Positions 1 through 8,353 of a stretch of 64,000 bases of DNA are shown here, piece by piece. Each line of letters opens with the position of its first letter. The stretch's first letter is position 1. This stretch comes from Flagellimonas olearia (GTDB lineage Bacteria > Bacteroidota > Bacteroidia > Flavobacteriales > Flavobacteriaceae): assembly GCF_009184425.1 (NCBI RefSeq), contig NZ_WELG01000001.1, forward strand, positions 310,001 to 374,000, in the 5' to 3' direction. A program made the position numbers and the translations under genes. Under the pieces are notes generated by a model. That model searched no databases and was not told the DNA's origin. It worked only from the letters and a program-made list of their open reading frames with translations.

Positions 1-1
1 C

Positions 2-520
2 TTCATCGGAAATCCCATTCCGGAATACACCTTTGGGATAAACAATACCATAACCTGGAACAACTGGGATCTTAATATATTTATGCAAGGGGTGTATGGC
101 AATGAAATAGCCAACTTCAATAGAATCAACCTTGAAAATTTAAATGGTCAAGGAAATGTATTGTTGGAGGCCTTCTCCAACCGATGGACCCCGAACAATC
201 CCAGCAATACCTATACCAGGGCTGCCGATGGTCCTCGGAACATTGTGTTTTCCGATCACTATGTGGAGGATGGCTCTTACTTAAGATTGAAATCCGCCAC
301 TTTGGGGTATTCCATACCGGGCAAATTTTTGTCCAGGATGAAAATCAACAAACTTAGGTTTTACATCACAGGCAAGAATCTGTTTACCCTTACCGATTAT
401 AGCGGAGTGGACCCTGAGGTCAGCTTTGGGGGGCAGAACAACAACCTAAGTGCAGGAGCGGATTTTGGGGGATATCCTACCTCAAGGACATTTCTTTTGG
501 GTCTTAACGTAAACTTTTAA
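2..520 (+). CDS. SusC/RagA-type TonB-dependent receptor, C-terminal part (start outside window)
   Basis: The frame is open from base 2 to the stop, so the start lies left of the window. About 172 residues remain, covering the last strands of the outer-membrane barrel. Typical late-barrel SusC features are visible: 'PEYTFGINNTITW' near the edge, 'DGSYLRLKSATLGYSIP', 'ITGKNLFTLTDYSGVDPE' and a C-terminal 'LGLNVNF' ending in Phe, as barrel proteins usually do. The receptor would import oligosaccharides into the periplasm with TonB energy, forming a complex with the SusD lipoprotein that starts 11 bases downstream. Neighbouring GH92, mannokinase and phosphomannose isomerase functions suggest a mannose-containing glycan as ligand; this is inferred from context. 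Confidence 0.93.
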   Translation, partial: FIGNPIPEYTFGINNTITWNNWDLNIFMQGVYGNEIANFNRINLENLNGQGNVLLEAFSNRWTPNNPSNTYTRAADGPRNIVFSDHYVEDGSYLRLKSATLGYSIPGKFLSRMKINKLRFYITGKNLFTLTDYSGVDPEVSFGGQNNNLSAGADFGGYPTSRTFLLGLNVNF

Positions 521-531
521 AAGTCAAAATC

Positions 532-2031
532 ATGAAACAATTCAAAAATTATAGAATGTACTTCGCCACCCTGATTTTGATCTTGGGTTGTGAAAGTGCC
601 TTGGAAGAGGAAGTGAAGACCTTTTATACCGAGGATACATTTTACCAAACGGAACAAGACGCCAAATTGGCCATTAACGGGATATACGGGCATTTGGGGG
701 CCACATTTGATGAAACGTTGAATGCCAAGGGCCTATATTTTGCCAACTATTGGACGGCCAATGCGCTTTTGTCGGATGAAGGGGAAACCAGCTTCAATAG
801 GGGAGATGGGTACAATCAACTCTCAGCTATGGCCCATACACCGGAAAATACCATAGCATTGGAGATTTGGTCCAATCTTTATCTGGGTATCAACGCAGCC
901 AACATGGCCATCGTTAACATCCCGGATGTTGAGATGGATGAGGACACCAAGGATGACTTATTGGGTGAAGCCCATTTTTTGAGAGGGTTACTCTACTTTG
1001 AATTGGTCCGTTTCTTTGGCGAGGTACCATTACAACTGGAGCCTCAAAAAGTATTTACTTCAAGTGCTTTCTTGGGTAGGGCGTCCATTTCGGAAGTCTA
1101 TACCCAGATTTTTGAGGATCTGTCCATGGCAGAAAGTAGCCTTCCCTCCGAACAGGTTGGGGTGGACAACGGCAGGCCCACCAGTTGGTCGGCCAAGGCT
1201 TACATGGCCAAAGCGGCCCTTCAACAAGGGGAAAACCTTCAATTGGCAAAAACTAAACTGGAAGAAATCATGACCAGTGGACGATTTGGGCTTTGGGAGG
1301 ACTACGCGGACGTTTTCAAAATTGCCAACAACAACGGTAAGGAAGTCTTATTTGCCATAAGCTTTTTGGAGGGTACCGATTTGTTCACAACCCTTTGGGA
1401 AGGCGGACATTTGGTCTACAGGACACTCCCTGGAGGTGTCTATGGCGGTAGACCCAACGGTGGAGGCTTGGAGATACCAACCATGGCCCTGTACAATTCC
1501 TTTGATGATGAGGATAGAAGAAAAGAAGTGACCTTCATGACCGAAGATGTCATCAACGGGGAGTTGGTGGAATTTGACTCTCCCCATATCGTAAAATATT
1601 GGGACCGGGTAGCAGAGCCCTTGGTGAACAATACGGCCAATGACCTCCAACTTATTCGCTATGCGGATATATTGCTCATGTACGCCGAAGTGTTGAATGA
1701 ACAGAACAATGGAAGTACTCCCGCAGCGTTGGATGCCATCAACGAAGTAAGAGAAAGGGCAAGATTTGCCGATGGCGTGGAACGCAATATACTTCCTGAT
1801 CTATCTGCAATGGGATACGAAGCTTTCAAGGAAGCCATTTTGGAAGAACGAAAAAAGGAGCTTACCTGGGAAGGTCATCGTTGGTTCGATTTGGTAAGGT
1901 TTGGGAAACTGGAAGAAAAAGTTACCGAGGCCAAGCCCGGGGTTCCCGTGGCAGCAAGACATAACCTGCTTCCCATACCCCAAAGAGAAAGGGATATTAA
2001 CCAAAATCTGACACAGAATTCGGGTTATTGA
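532..2031 (+). CDS. SusD/RagB-family glycan-binding outer-membrane lipoprotein
   Basis: SusD-like proteins are surface lipoproteins that cap the SusC barrel and bind the glycan. The N-terminus is a lipoprotein signal with the acylated Cys at about residue 20 ('LILILGCESALEEE'). The body is a typical 499-residue SusD: an N-terminal SusD_N region ('FYQTEQDAKLAINGIYGHL'), the helical motif 'GEAHFLRGLLYFELVRFFG', and a C-terminal RagB/SusD region with 'IRYADILLMYAEVLNE' and 'RKKELTWEGHRWFDLVRFG'. It directly follows the SusC gene and its stop is one base before the GH92 start, so the three are surely co-transcribed. Bound ligand is not readable from sequence; a mannose-rich glycan is the contextual guess. 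Confidence 0.95.
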   Translation: MKQFKNYRMYFATLILILGCESALEEEVKTFYTEDTFYQTEQDAKLAINGIYGHLGATFDETLNAKGLYFANYWTANALLSDEGETSFNRGDGYNQLSAMAHTPENTIALEIWSNLYLGINAANMAIVNIPDVEMDEDTKDDLLGEAHFLRGLLYFELVRFFGEVPLQLEPQKVFTSSAFLGRASISEVYTQIFEDLSMAESSLPSEQVGVDNGRPTSWSAKAYMAKAALQQGENLQLAKTKLEEIMTSGRFGLWEDYADVFKIANNNGKEVLFAISFLEGTDLFTTLWEGGHLVYRTLPGGVYGGRPNGGGLEIPTMALYNSFDDEDRRKEVTFMTEDVINGELVEFDSPHIVKYWDRVAEPLVNNTANDLQLIRYADILLMYAEVLNEQNNGSTPAALDAINEVRERARFADGVERNILPDLSAMGYEAFKEAILEERKKELTWEGHRWFDLVRFGKLEEKVTEAKPGVPVAARHNLLPIPQRERDINQNLTQNSGY

Positions 2032-2032
2032 T

Positions 2033-4810
2033 ATGAACAACACTTTTTTTAAAACCCTCAAGGTGGTTTGTACGCTACTGGTGACCTTGGGTGGTTTCTC
2101 GGCCTTGGCGTCTGAAAACATAGCAAAGGAAGCCACTGTGAAAGTCTCTTCCCAACTGGAAGGAAATGAAGCCTCCAATTTGATGGATGGGCTGATTCGC
2201 CTGGATGGACAGGGGGAATGGGCCTGTGTTGGCGAACGTAAGGCATGGGGAGCCAATACATTACCTTGGCTCCAGATGGATTGGGACAGACCACGTAGCA
2301 TCAACAGCATTGTCATTTATGATCGTCCCGGTCTGGAGGAACATACCGCTGGAGGCGTTTTAAGGTTTAGTGATGGTTCACTGATTCGCGTAAACACGAT
2401 TCCGAACAATGGAGATGCCAAGAAAGTGGAGTTCCCAACAAAAACAGTGGAATGGGTCCGCTTTGAGGTCACCGATGGGGAAGGACTCAACCTTGGTCTA
2501 TCCGAAATGGAAGTGTTTGCTTCGCCCACTGATAGCACAAATCCCTTGCATTGGGTGAATCCGTTTGTGGAGTCGGCCAAAGGCCGGTATTTTTTCTTCA
2601 CTCCTGGTGCACACCCCATGGGAATGGTGGCTGCGGCACCGGTGACCCGCAATAAAAATCAATACGGTGGTGGGTACAGTTACAATTCCACGGAAGTATT
2701 GGGCTTCGGACAGATTCACGGTTGGTGCCTTTCAGGCATCCAAGTTATGCCCACCTTGGGGATCATAGACCCTACCTTGGGAGATCAAGGTTGGAAATCC
2801 AGTTTTAGTCATGACGATGAAGTGGCCATGCCGGGATATCAACGTCTGTATCTGAAGAAACATCATGTTTGGACAGAACTGACCAGTACCAAGCGCACTA
2901 CCCTATATCGCTTTAAGTATACCCTAGCGGACAAGGCCAGCATATTGACCAATTTGGGAGGCTATTTGGGGAATTCAACCATGATCAATGCAGATGTTCG
3001 GAAGGTCAGCCAAAATGAACTGGAAGGCTCCTTTGATTCAGCTGGAAGATTTTGGGGCGGACCTGAAAAAGTAAAAGTGTTCTTTGTTATCCAATTTGAT
3101 AAACCGTTCCAGACCTTGGAAGGATGGAAGGATAAGGAAAGATTCAACAATATTACCACCATAAAAGGCTCAGATACCATGACCCGTAGGGATTCTGTTG
3201 TTTTTGCCGGAATTACCCAGAGTTATTGGAATGCACCCACTACAGGAGTTGCTGCCACCTATGATGTAAAAGCAGGGGATGAGGTTCAAATGAAAGTGGC
3301 CATTTCGTACACCTCTGTGGAAAACGCCCGTAAAAATCTTCAAACCGAAGCACCCCATTGGGACTTTGACCGCTATAAGGAAGAGACCTTCAAGGTGTGG
3401 GAAGAGCAGCTGGGGAGAATTGAGGTAAAAGGTGGAACAGAACAACAACGGGTAAAATTCTACACGGACCTATGGCACATTTTGTTGGGAAGAAGAATCC
3501 TGAATGACGTCAGCGGGGATTATCCCGATTATACCCAAGGAGAACGCCAAGGAAACTTTACAAAAGCCGACCTAAAAATAAGAACCCTTCCAAAGGACAA
3601 AGATGGCAAGTCAAGGTTCAACATGTACAATTTTGATGCGCTTTGGCTCACCCAATGGAACCTGAACATTGTTTGGGGGTTGGCCTGGCCGGAAATTTTG
3701 GACGATTTCTCGGCGTCTTTGGTCCAATATGCCGATAATGGCGGACTGTTGCCCAGAGGGGCCATAGCAGGGGGGTATTCCTATATCATGACAGGAAACC
3801 CGGCAACAAATATGCTGGTGAGTACCTACATGAAGGATTTGATGACAAAAACAAATCCCAAACATGCCTTCCAAGTGATGAAACGCAATCACATGCCCGG
3901 TGGTATGATGAGCGATTCTGCAGAAGACCTCGAGTTTTATATGGCCAACGGCTACTGCCCGGATAATGCAGGAAAGACTTTGGAATGGGCCTTTCAGGAT
4001 TGGTCGCTTTCCCAAATGGCAAAGAAGATGGGGAAGACAAAGGATCATGCCTATTTCTCAAAGAGAGCTGAAGGCTGGTCCAAATTGTTCCATCCCGACT
4101 TAAAGCTAATACTACCCAAAGACAGATTGGGAAATTGGCTTCATACAGATTTGCTCTCAGGTCAGGGTTGGGTAGAATCCAACGCATGGCAAGGAACCTG
4201 GTCGGTTTCCCATGGTATTACGGAATTGTCTAATCTTATGGGAGGGAACGATGTCTTGGCCGATAAGCTCAACTTTGCTTTTGAGCAAGCAGCCCCTCAG
4301 GATTTTGTGTTTGGGTATTCGGATGGATATGTCAGTTACGCCAACCAGCCGGGCTGTTCCAATGCCCATGTCTTTAATCATGTGCAAAAACCATGGCTTA
4401 CACAATATTGGGTGAGAAGGGTGAATGAACAGGCTTACGGTGCCACGACCGTGGACCAAGGTTATGGCGGACATGATGAGGATCAAGGCCAGATGAGTGG
4501 CGTAAGTGCGTTGATGTCCATGGGACTTTTTAGCCTAACGGGGAACAATTCCCTCACACCAAAATATGAAATTACCAGTCCGGTTTTTGATGAGATAACC
4601 ATAAAACTCAACCCAAACTATTACGAGGGGAAGGAGTTTACCATTAAAACCTTGGATAACAGTAAAGAGAATAGCTATATCCAAAAGGCGATTTTGAACA
4701 ATGAACCGCTCCAAACATTTTGGTTCACTCATGATGTTTTTCAAAAGGGAGGGGAACTTATTCTGCAACTTGGGCCTGAACCGAATACCAATTGGGGAAT
4801 TCAAAATTGA
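2033..4810 (+). CDS. GH92-family alpha-mannosidase-like enzyme with N-terminal discoidin-like domain
   Basis: GH92 enzymes are calcium-dependent exo-acting alpha-mannosidases. The 925-residue product has a signal peptide ending near 'FSALAS', then a discoidin/CBM32-like region (about residues 28-160, with 'ASNLMDGLIRLDGQGEW'), then the GH92 body from 'LHWVNPFVESAKGRYFF'. The putative catalytic Glu sits in 'WVESNAWQ' (near 714), and the Asp-rich motif reads 'HDEDQGQMSG' (near 813) where most relatives have 'GNDDxGQMSAW'. Both Asp-containing positions needed for catalysis therefore seem present in a D-E-D form. It lacks the usual N-terminal 'GTxxxGHTFPGA' signature, so it is a divergent subgroup and linkage specificity may differ. 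The stop of susD and this start nearly touch. GH92 membership is secure; substrate is not. Confidence 0.85.
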   Translation: MNNTFFKTLKVVCTLLVTLGGFSALASENIAKEATVKVSSQLEGNEASNLMDGLIRLDGQGEWACVGERKAWGANTLPWLQMDWDRPRSINSIVIYDRPGLEEHTAGGVLRFSDGSLIRVNTIPNNGDAKKVEFPTKTVEWVRFEVTDGEGLNLGLSEMEVFASPTDSTNPLHWVNPFVESAKGRYFFFTPGAHPMGMVAAAPVTRNKNQYGGGYSYNSTEVLGFGQIHGWCLSGIQVMPTLGIIDPTLGDQGWKSSFSHDDEVAMPGYQRLYLKKHHVWTELTSTKRTTLYRFKYTLADKASILTNLGGYLGNSTMINADVRKVSQNELEGSFDSAGRFWGGPEKVKVFFVIQFDKPFQTLEGWKDKERFNNITTIKGSDTMTRRDSVVFAGITQSYWNAPTTGVAATYDVKAGDEVQMKVAISYTSVENARKNLQTEAPHWDFDRYKEETFKVWEEQLGRIEVKGGTEQQRVKFYTDLWHILLGRRILNDVSGDYPDYTQGERQGNFTKADLKIRTLPKDKDGKSRFNMYNFDALWLTQWNLNIVWGLAWPEILDDFSASLVQYADNGGLLPRGAIAGGYSYIMTGNPATNMLVSTYMKDLMTKTNPKHAFQVMKRNHMPGGMMSDSAEDLEFYMANGYCPDNAGKTLEWAFQDWSLSQMAKKMGKTKDHAYFSKRAEGWSKLFHPDLKLILPKDRLGNWLHTDLLSGQGWVESNAWQGTWSVSHGITELSNLMGGNDVLADKLNFAFEQAAPQDFVFGYSDGYVSYANQPGCSNAHVFNHVQKPWLTQYWVRRVNEQAYGATTVDQGYGGHDEDQGQMSGVSALMSMGLFSLTGNNSLTPKYEITSPVFDEITIKLNPNYYEGKEFTIKTLDNSKENSYIQKAILNNEPLQTFWFTHDVFQKGGELILQLGPEPNTNWGIQN

Positions 4811-4853
4811 ACGCATAGCGTAAAGGAACCTTTCATAAAAGAAGGGATTGACA

Positions 4854-7800
4854 ATGAAAAAAGGGATTATAACATTGGGGATTTGGTCTTTTGTACTCTT
4901 GATTTTGGGTGCGTCGTGCACAGAGGGTACAAAGCGGGGGGAATATCTCTTCCAGCCCGTGACGGCCAAAGCCTCTGGAATCCATTTTTCCAATGACCTT
5001 CCCTTGGATGACGATTTGAATATCCTTAACTACATCTACTACTTCAATGGTGGGGGTGTTGCAGTAGGCGACATCAATAATGATGGATGGGACGATCTTT
5101 TCTTTACAGGGAATCAGGTTTCCAACAAATTGTATTTGAACCAAGGTGATTTAAAATTCAAGGACATCACCGGTGAAGCAGGTCTGGAGTCCAAAGGATG
5201 GTCTTCCGGAGTGAGTATGGTGGATATCAACACGGATGGTTGGTTGGACATTTATGTGTGCCGGTCTGGACATTTGGACCCTGAGCAGCGAGAAAACCTA
5301 CTCTATATCAACCAAGGAGATGGAACTTTCGAGGAAATGGCCCAGGAATATGGGTTGGCAGATTCTTCGTATTCCACACAATCCGCTTTTTTTGATTATG
5401 ACAGGGATGGTGATCTGGACATGTATCTGCTTAACCATATGCACCAGATGACCGGGATGAACAATCCAGTACCTCGAAAACTGAACGGGGAATCCGAAAG
5501 CAATGACAAACTGTATCGGAATGATGGCATCGGTCCAATGGGGCATCCGGTCTTTACGGATGTTTCCCAGGAAACAGGAATCACTATCGAAGGGTTTGGT
5601 CTTGGGGTAGGTGTGAGTGACCTCAATCAAGATGGGTATCCGGACATTTACGTGTCCAACGACTTTATTTCCAATGACATCCTGTATATCAACCAAGGGG
5701 ATGGGACTTTTAAGGACAGCTCCAAAGAGCTTCTCAATCACCAAAGCCATAATGGGATGGGCAATGACATTGCTGATATAAACAATGACGGTCTAACCGA
5801 TGTTTTGGTATTGGATATGCTGCCTTCGGATAATCGCCGTAGAAAACTGATGCTGAACAAACCCAACCACAACCTTTTTGAATTCAGCAAAAGTGTAGGC
5901 TATCAACCCCAATACATGCGAAACACCTTCCAATTGAACAATGGGCCTCAAGCACCGTTCAGTGAGGTGGGCCAACTCATGGGGATTAGCAGTACGGATT
6001 GGAGTTGGGGTGGATTGATGGCTGATTATGATCAGGATGGTCTAAAGGATATGTTCATCACCACGGGCTACCTCAAGGATATGACCGATTTGGACTTCAT
6101 CGTGTATCGCAGAAAGCAATTCAAGTTTAGGACCAGGGAGGAAGCGGACAGTATATACTTGGCCAGTATCAACAGACTGCCCGAAGTAAAGCTCCAGAAC
6201 TATTTTTACAGGAACAATGGGGGATTGGAGTTCACCAATACTTCGTCCACATGGGTCCCTGAATCTCCTGGCTTTTCAAATGGGGCCGCGTACGCGGATC
6301 TGGACAATGATGGAGACCTGGATATTGTCACCAACAATATCAATGAGAAAGCCACTGTACTGGAGAACACCTCTTCCCACAGCAAAAATAATGGGGGACA
6401 TTCCCTAAAACTTAATTTTAACGGGCCACAGTCCAATCCAAAAGGAATAGGGGCAAAAGTATGGGCCTATACAGGCAGTGAGGTTCAGTTTTCAGAGAAT
6501 TATACCACCAGAGGATTTCAATCCAGCGTTGCACCCTCACTGTATTTTGCATTTCAGAAGGACCAAAGCGTGGATAGTCTTGTGGTGGCTTGGCCAGATG
6601 GAAAGCGAAAGTCCTATGCGAGTGTAGCCATGGACACCATTTTAACCCTTCAGTATACCGATGCTTCTGAGGTATCTGAGTCGATTCGTACCGTAGAAAA
6701 ACAACAAATGTTTTTCAAGACTGATGGGATCATCCCTTTTGAACATCAAGAAATTCCTTTTTCTGATTTTGATATAGAGCCGCTCATTCCACAAAAATTT
6801 TCCAGCAATGGACCTTCCCTTGCGGTTGCCGATGCCAATGGGGATGGTTTGGATGACCTTTTCATTGGAGGCTCGCATGGTTTTTCAGGGCAGCTGTATA
6901 TCCAACGCAAAGAGGGACGCTTTGAAAATAAAACCTTTGAAAGTAATGCAGAGCATGAAGATGCGGGGGCGATATGGTTTGATGCGGACAGCGATGGAGA
7001 TAATGACTTATATGTGGTCAGTGGAGGGTCGGAATTCTCACTGATGAAGCCAAGACATTATCAGGATAGACTGTATATAAACGATGGTCAGGGGAATTTA
7101 ACCATGGCCGAAGATGCTTTGCCCAACATGAACACGAGTGGAGGCTGTGTGGTTGCTTCGGATTATGACCAAGACGGGGATTTGGACCTTTTTGTAGGTG
7201 GAATGGTTGTTCCCGGAAGTTATGGTTTGGCCCCCAAAAGTTATGTATTGGAAAATAATCAAGGGAAGTTTACCGATGTTACCCATTCAAAATTGGGCGA
7301 ACAGGAATTGGGGATGGTTTCCGCGGCTCTTTGGACGGATGTGGACAATGACGGTTGGATAGATCTATTGGTTGTAGGGAAGTGGATGCCGGTAACCCTG
7401 TACAAAAACCAAAAAGGAAGTTTTCAAAAGGTTGTGTTGCCCAGTTCATCCGGTTGGTGGAACAGCATCAATGGCGGGGATTTTGACAATGATGGGGATA
7501 CGGACTACATCATCGGAAATCAAGGGACCAACAGCGTGTATAACGCTTCGGAGGAATACCCCATGGAATTGCATGTTGGGGATTTTGACAAAGATGGCAG
7601 AGTGGACCCCTTGATGACCCAATACGGTCTAAGTCCCGATGGAATTATGATGAGCTATCCATTGGCATCCAGGGACCTGTTAGCCGAACAAATGGCTTCC
7701 ATAAAAAGTAAATACAAGAACTACCGTTCTTACGCCGATGTCCAGATTGAAGAAATCCTTCAGAACAATATGGCCGGGAATCCCATCAAAAGAACAATGG

Positions 7801-8348
7801 AGCAATTGGAGAGCATATATGTTGAAAACCTGGGGGAAGGCAAGTTCAATATAAAACCCTTGCCCATGGAGGCCCAATGGGCCCCGATTATGGGTACCAC
7901 CATCACAGATATTGACTTGGATGGTAACTTGGATGTTATCCTAATTGGCAACTTTTACGAATACGAAGTAGGTTATGGACAAAACGATGCCTTTTTGGGA
8001 CTTGTCTTAAAAGGGGATGGCGAAGGAAACTTCAAACCGAAGAATCATAAAAATACCGGTTTTATGGTCAATGGGAATGCCCGCGCTTTGGTCCGGGTAC
8101 TCGGGAAAGAGGGGGAACTGTTGGTTTCCTCCATCAATAATGATAGCCTTAGGATACACCGCACCAATCAAGGTTTGGAAAACCTGATAATGGTCCCGCA
8201 AGATGCGCAATCGGGCATCATCACCTTGGAAAATGGAAAACAACGAAAAATGGAATTCTATAATGGCGAGGGGTATTTATCCCAATCCACTAGAAAGGTG
8301 CAATTGCCCAAGAATGCCAAGATTGAGTTTAACACAAAACAGAATTAA
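4854..8348 (+). CDS. FG-GAP/VCBS repeat lipoprotein with ASPIC/UnbV domain
   Basis: A large secreted lipoprotein (signal 'LILGASCTEG', Cys near residue 22) built mainly of FG-GAP/VCBS repeats. Many calcium-binding loops of the type DxDxDG are visible ('DINNDGWDD', 'DYDRDGDLD', 'DLDNDGDLD', 'DYDQDGDLD'), implying two beta-propellers. Between them, near residues 520-590, is an ASPIC/UnbV region ('GIGAKVWAYTGSEVQF ... VDSLVVAWPDGKRK'). Such CRTAC-like proteins often accompany SusCD loci in Flavobacteria; their exact job is unknown, surface glycan binding being the usual guess. I use the ATG at this position instead of a TTG two codons upstream, because it gives a normal lipoprotein signal. It lies 43 bases after the GH92 gene in the same operon. 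Confidence 0.85.
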   Translation: MKKGIITLGIWSFVLLILGASCTEGTKRGEYLFQPVTAKASGIHFSNDLPLDDDLNILNYIYYFNGGGVAVGDINNDGWDDLFFTGNQVSNKLYLNQGDLKFKDITGEAGLESKGWSSGVSMVDINTDGWLDIYVCRSGHLDPEQRENLLYINQGDGTFEEMAQEYGLADSSYSTQSAFFDYDRDGDLDMYLLNHMHQMTGMNNPVPRKLNGESESNDKLYRNDGIGPMGHPVFTDVSQETGITIEGFGLGVGVSDLNQDGYPDIYVSNDFISNDILYINQGDGTFKDSSKELLNHQSHNGMGNDIADINNDGLTDVLVLDMLPSDNRRRKLMLNKPNHNLFEFSKSVGYQPQYMRNTFQLNNGPQAPFSEVGQLMGISSTDWSWGGLMADYDQDGLKDMFITTGYLKDMTDLDFIVYRRKQFKFRTREEADSIYLASINRLPEVKLQNYFYRNNGGLEFTNTSSTWVPESPGFSNGAAYADLDNDGDLDIVTNNINEKATVLENTSSHSKNNGGHSLKLNFNGPQSNPKGIGAKVWAYTGSEVQFSENYTTRGFQSSVAPSLYFAFQKDQSVDSLVVAWPDGKRKSYASVAMDTILTLQYTDASEVSESIRTVEKQQMFFKTDGIIPFEHQEIPFSDFDIEPLIPQKFSSNGPSLAVADANGDGLDDLFIGGSHGFSGQLYIQRKEGRFENKTFESNAEHEDAGAIWFDADSDGDNDLYVVSGGSEFSLMKPRHYQDRLYINDGQGNLTMAEDALPNMNTSGGCVVASDYDQDGDLDLFVGGMVVPGSYGLAPKSYVLENNQGKFTDVTHSKLGEQELGMVSAALWTDVDNDGWIDLLVVGKWMPVTLYKNQKGSFQKVVLPSSSGWWNSINGGDFDNDGDTDYIIGNQGTNSVYNASEEYPMELHVGDFDKDGRVDPLMTQYGLSPDGIMMSYPLASRDLLAEQMASIKSKYKNYRSYADVQIEEILQNNMAGNPIKRTMEQLESIYVENLGEGKFNIKPLPMEAQWAPIMGTTITDIDLDGNLDVILIGNFYEYEVGYGQNDAFLGLVLKGDGEGNFKPKNHKNTGFMVNGNARALVRVLGKEGELLVSSINNDSLRIHRTNQGLENLIMVPQDAQSGIITLENGKQRKMEFYNGEGYLSQSTRKVQLPKNAKIEFNTKQN

Positions 8349-8353
8349 AGTCC

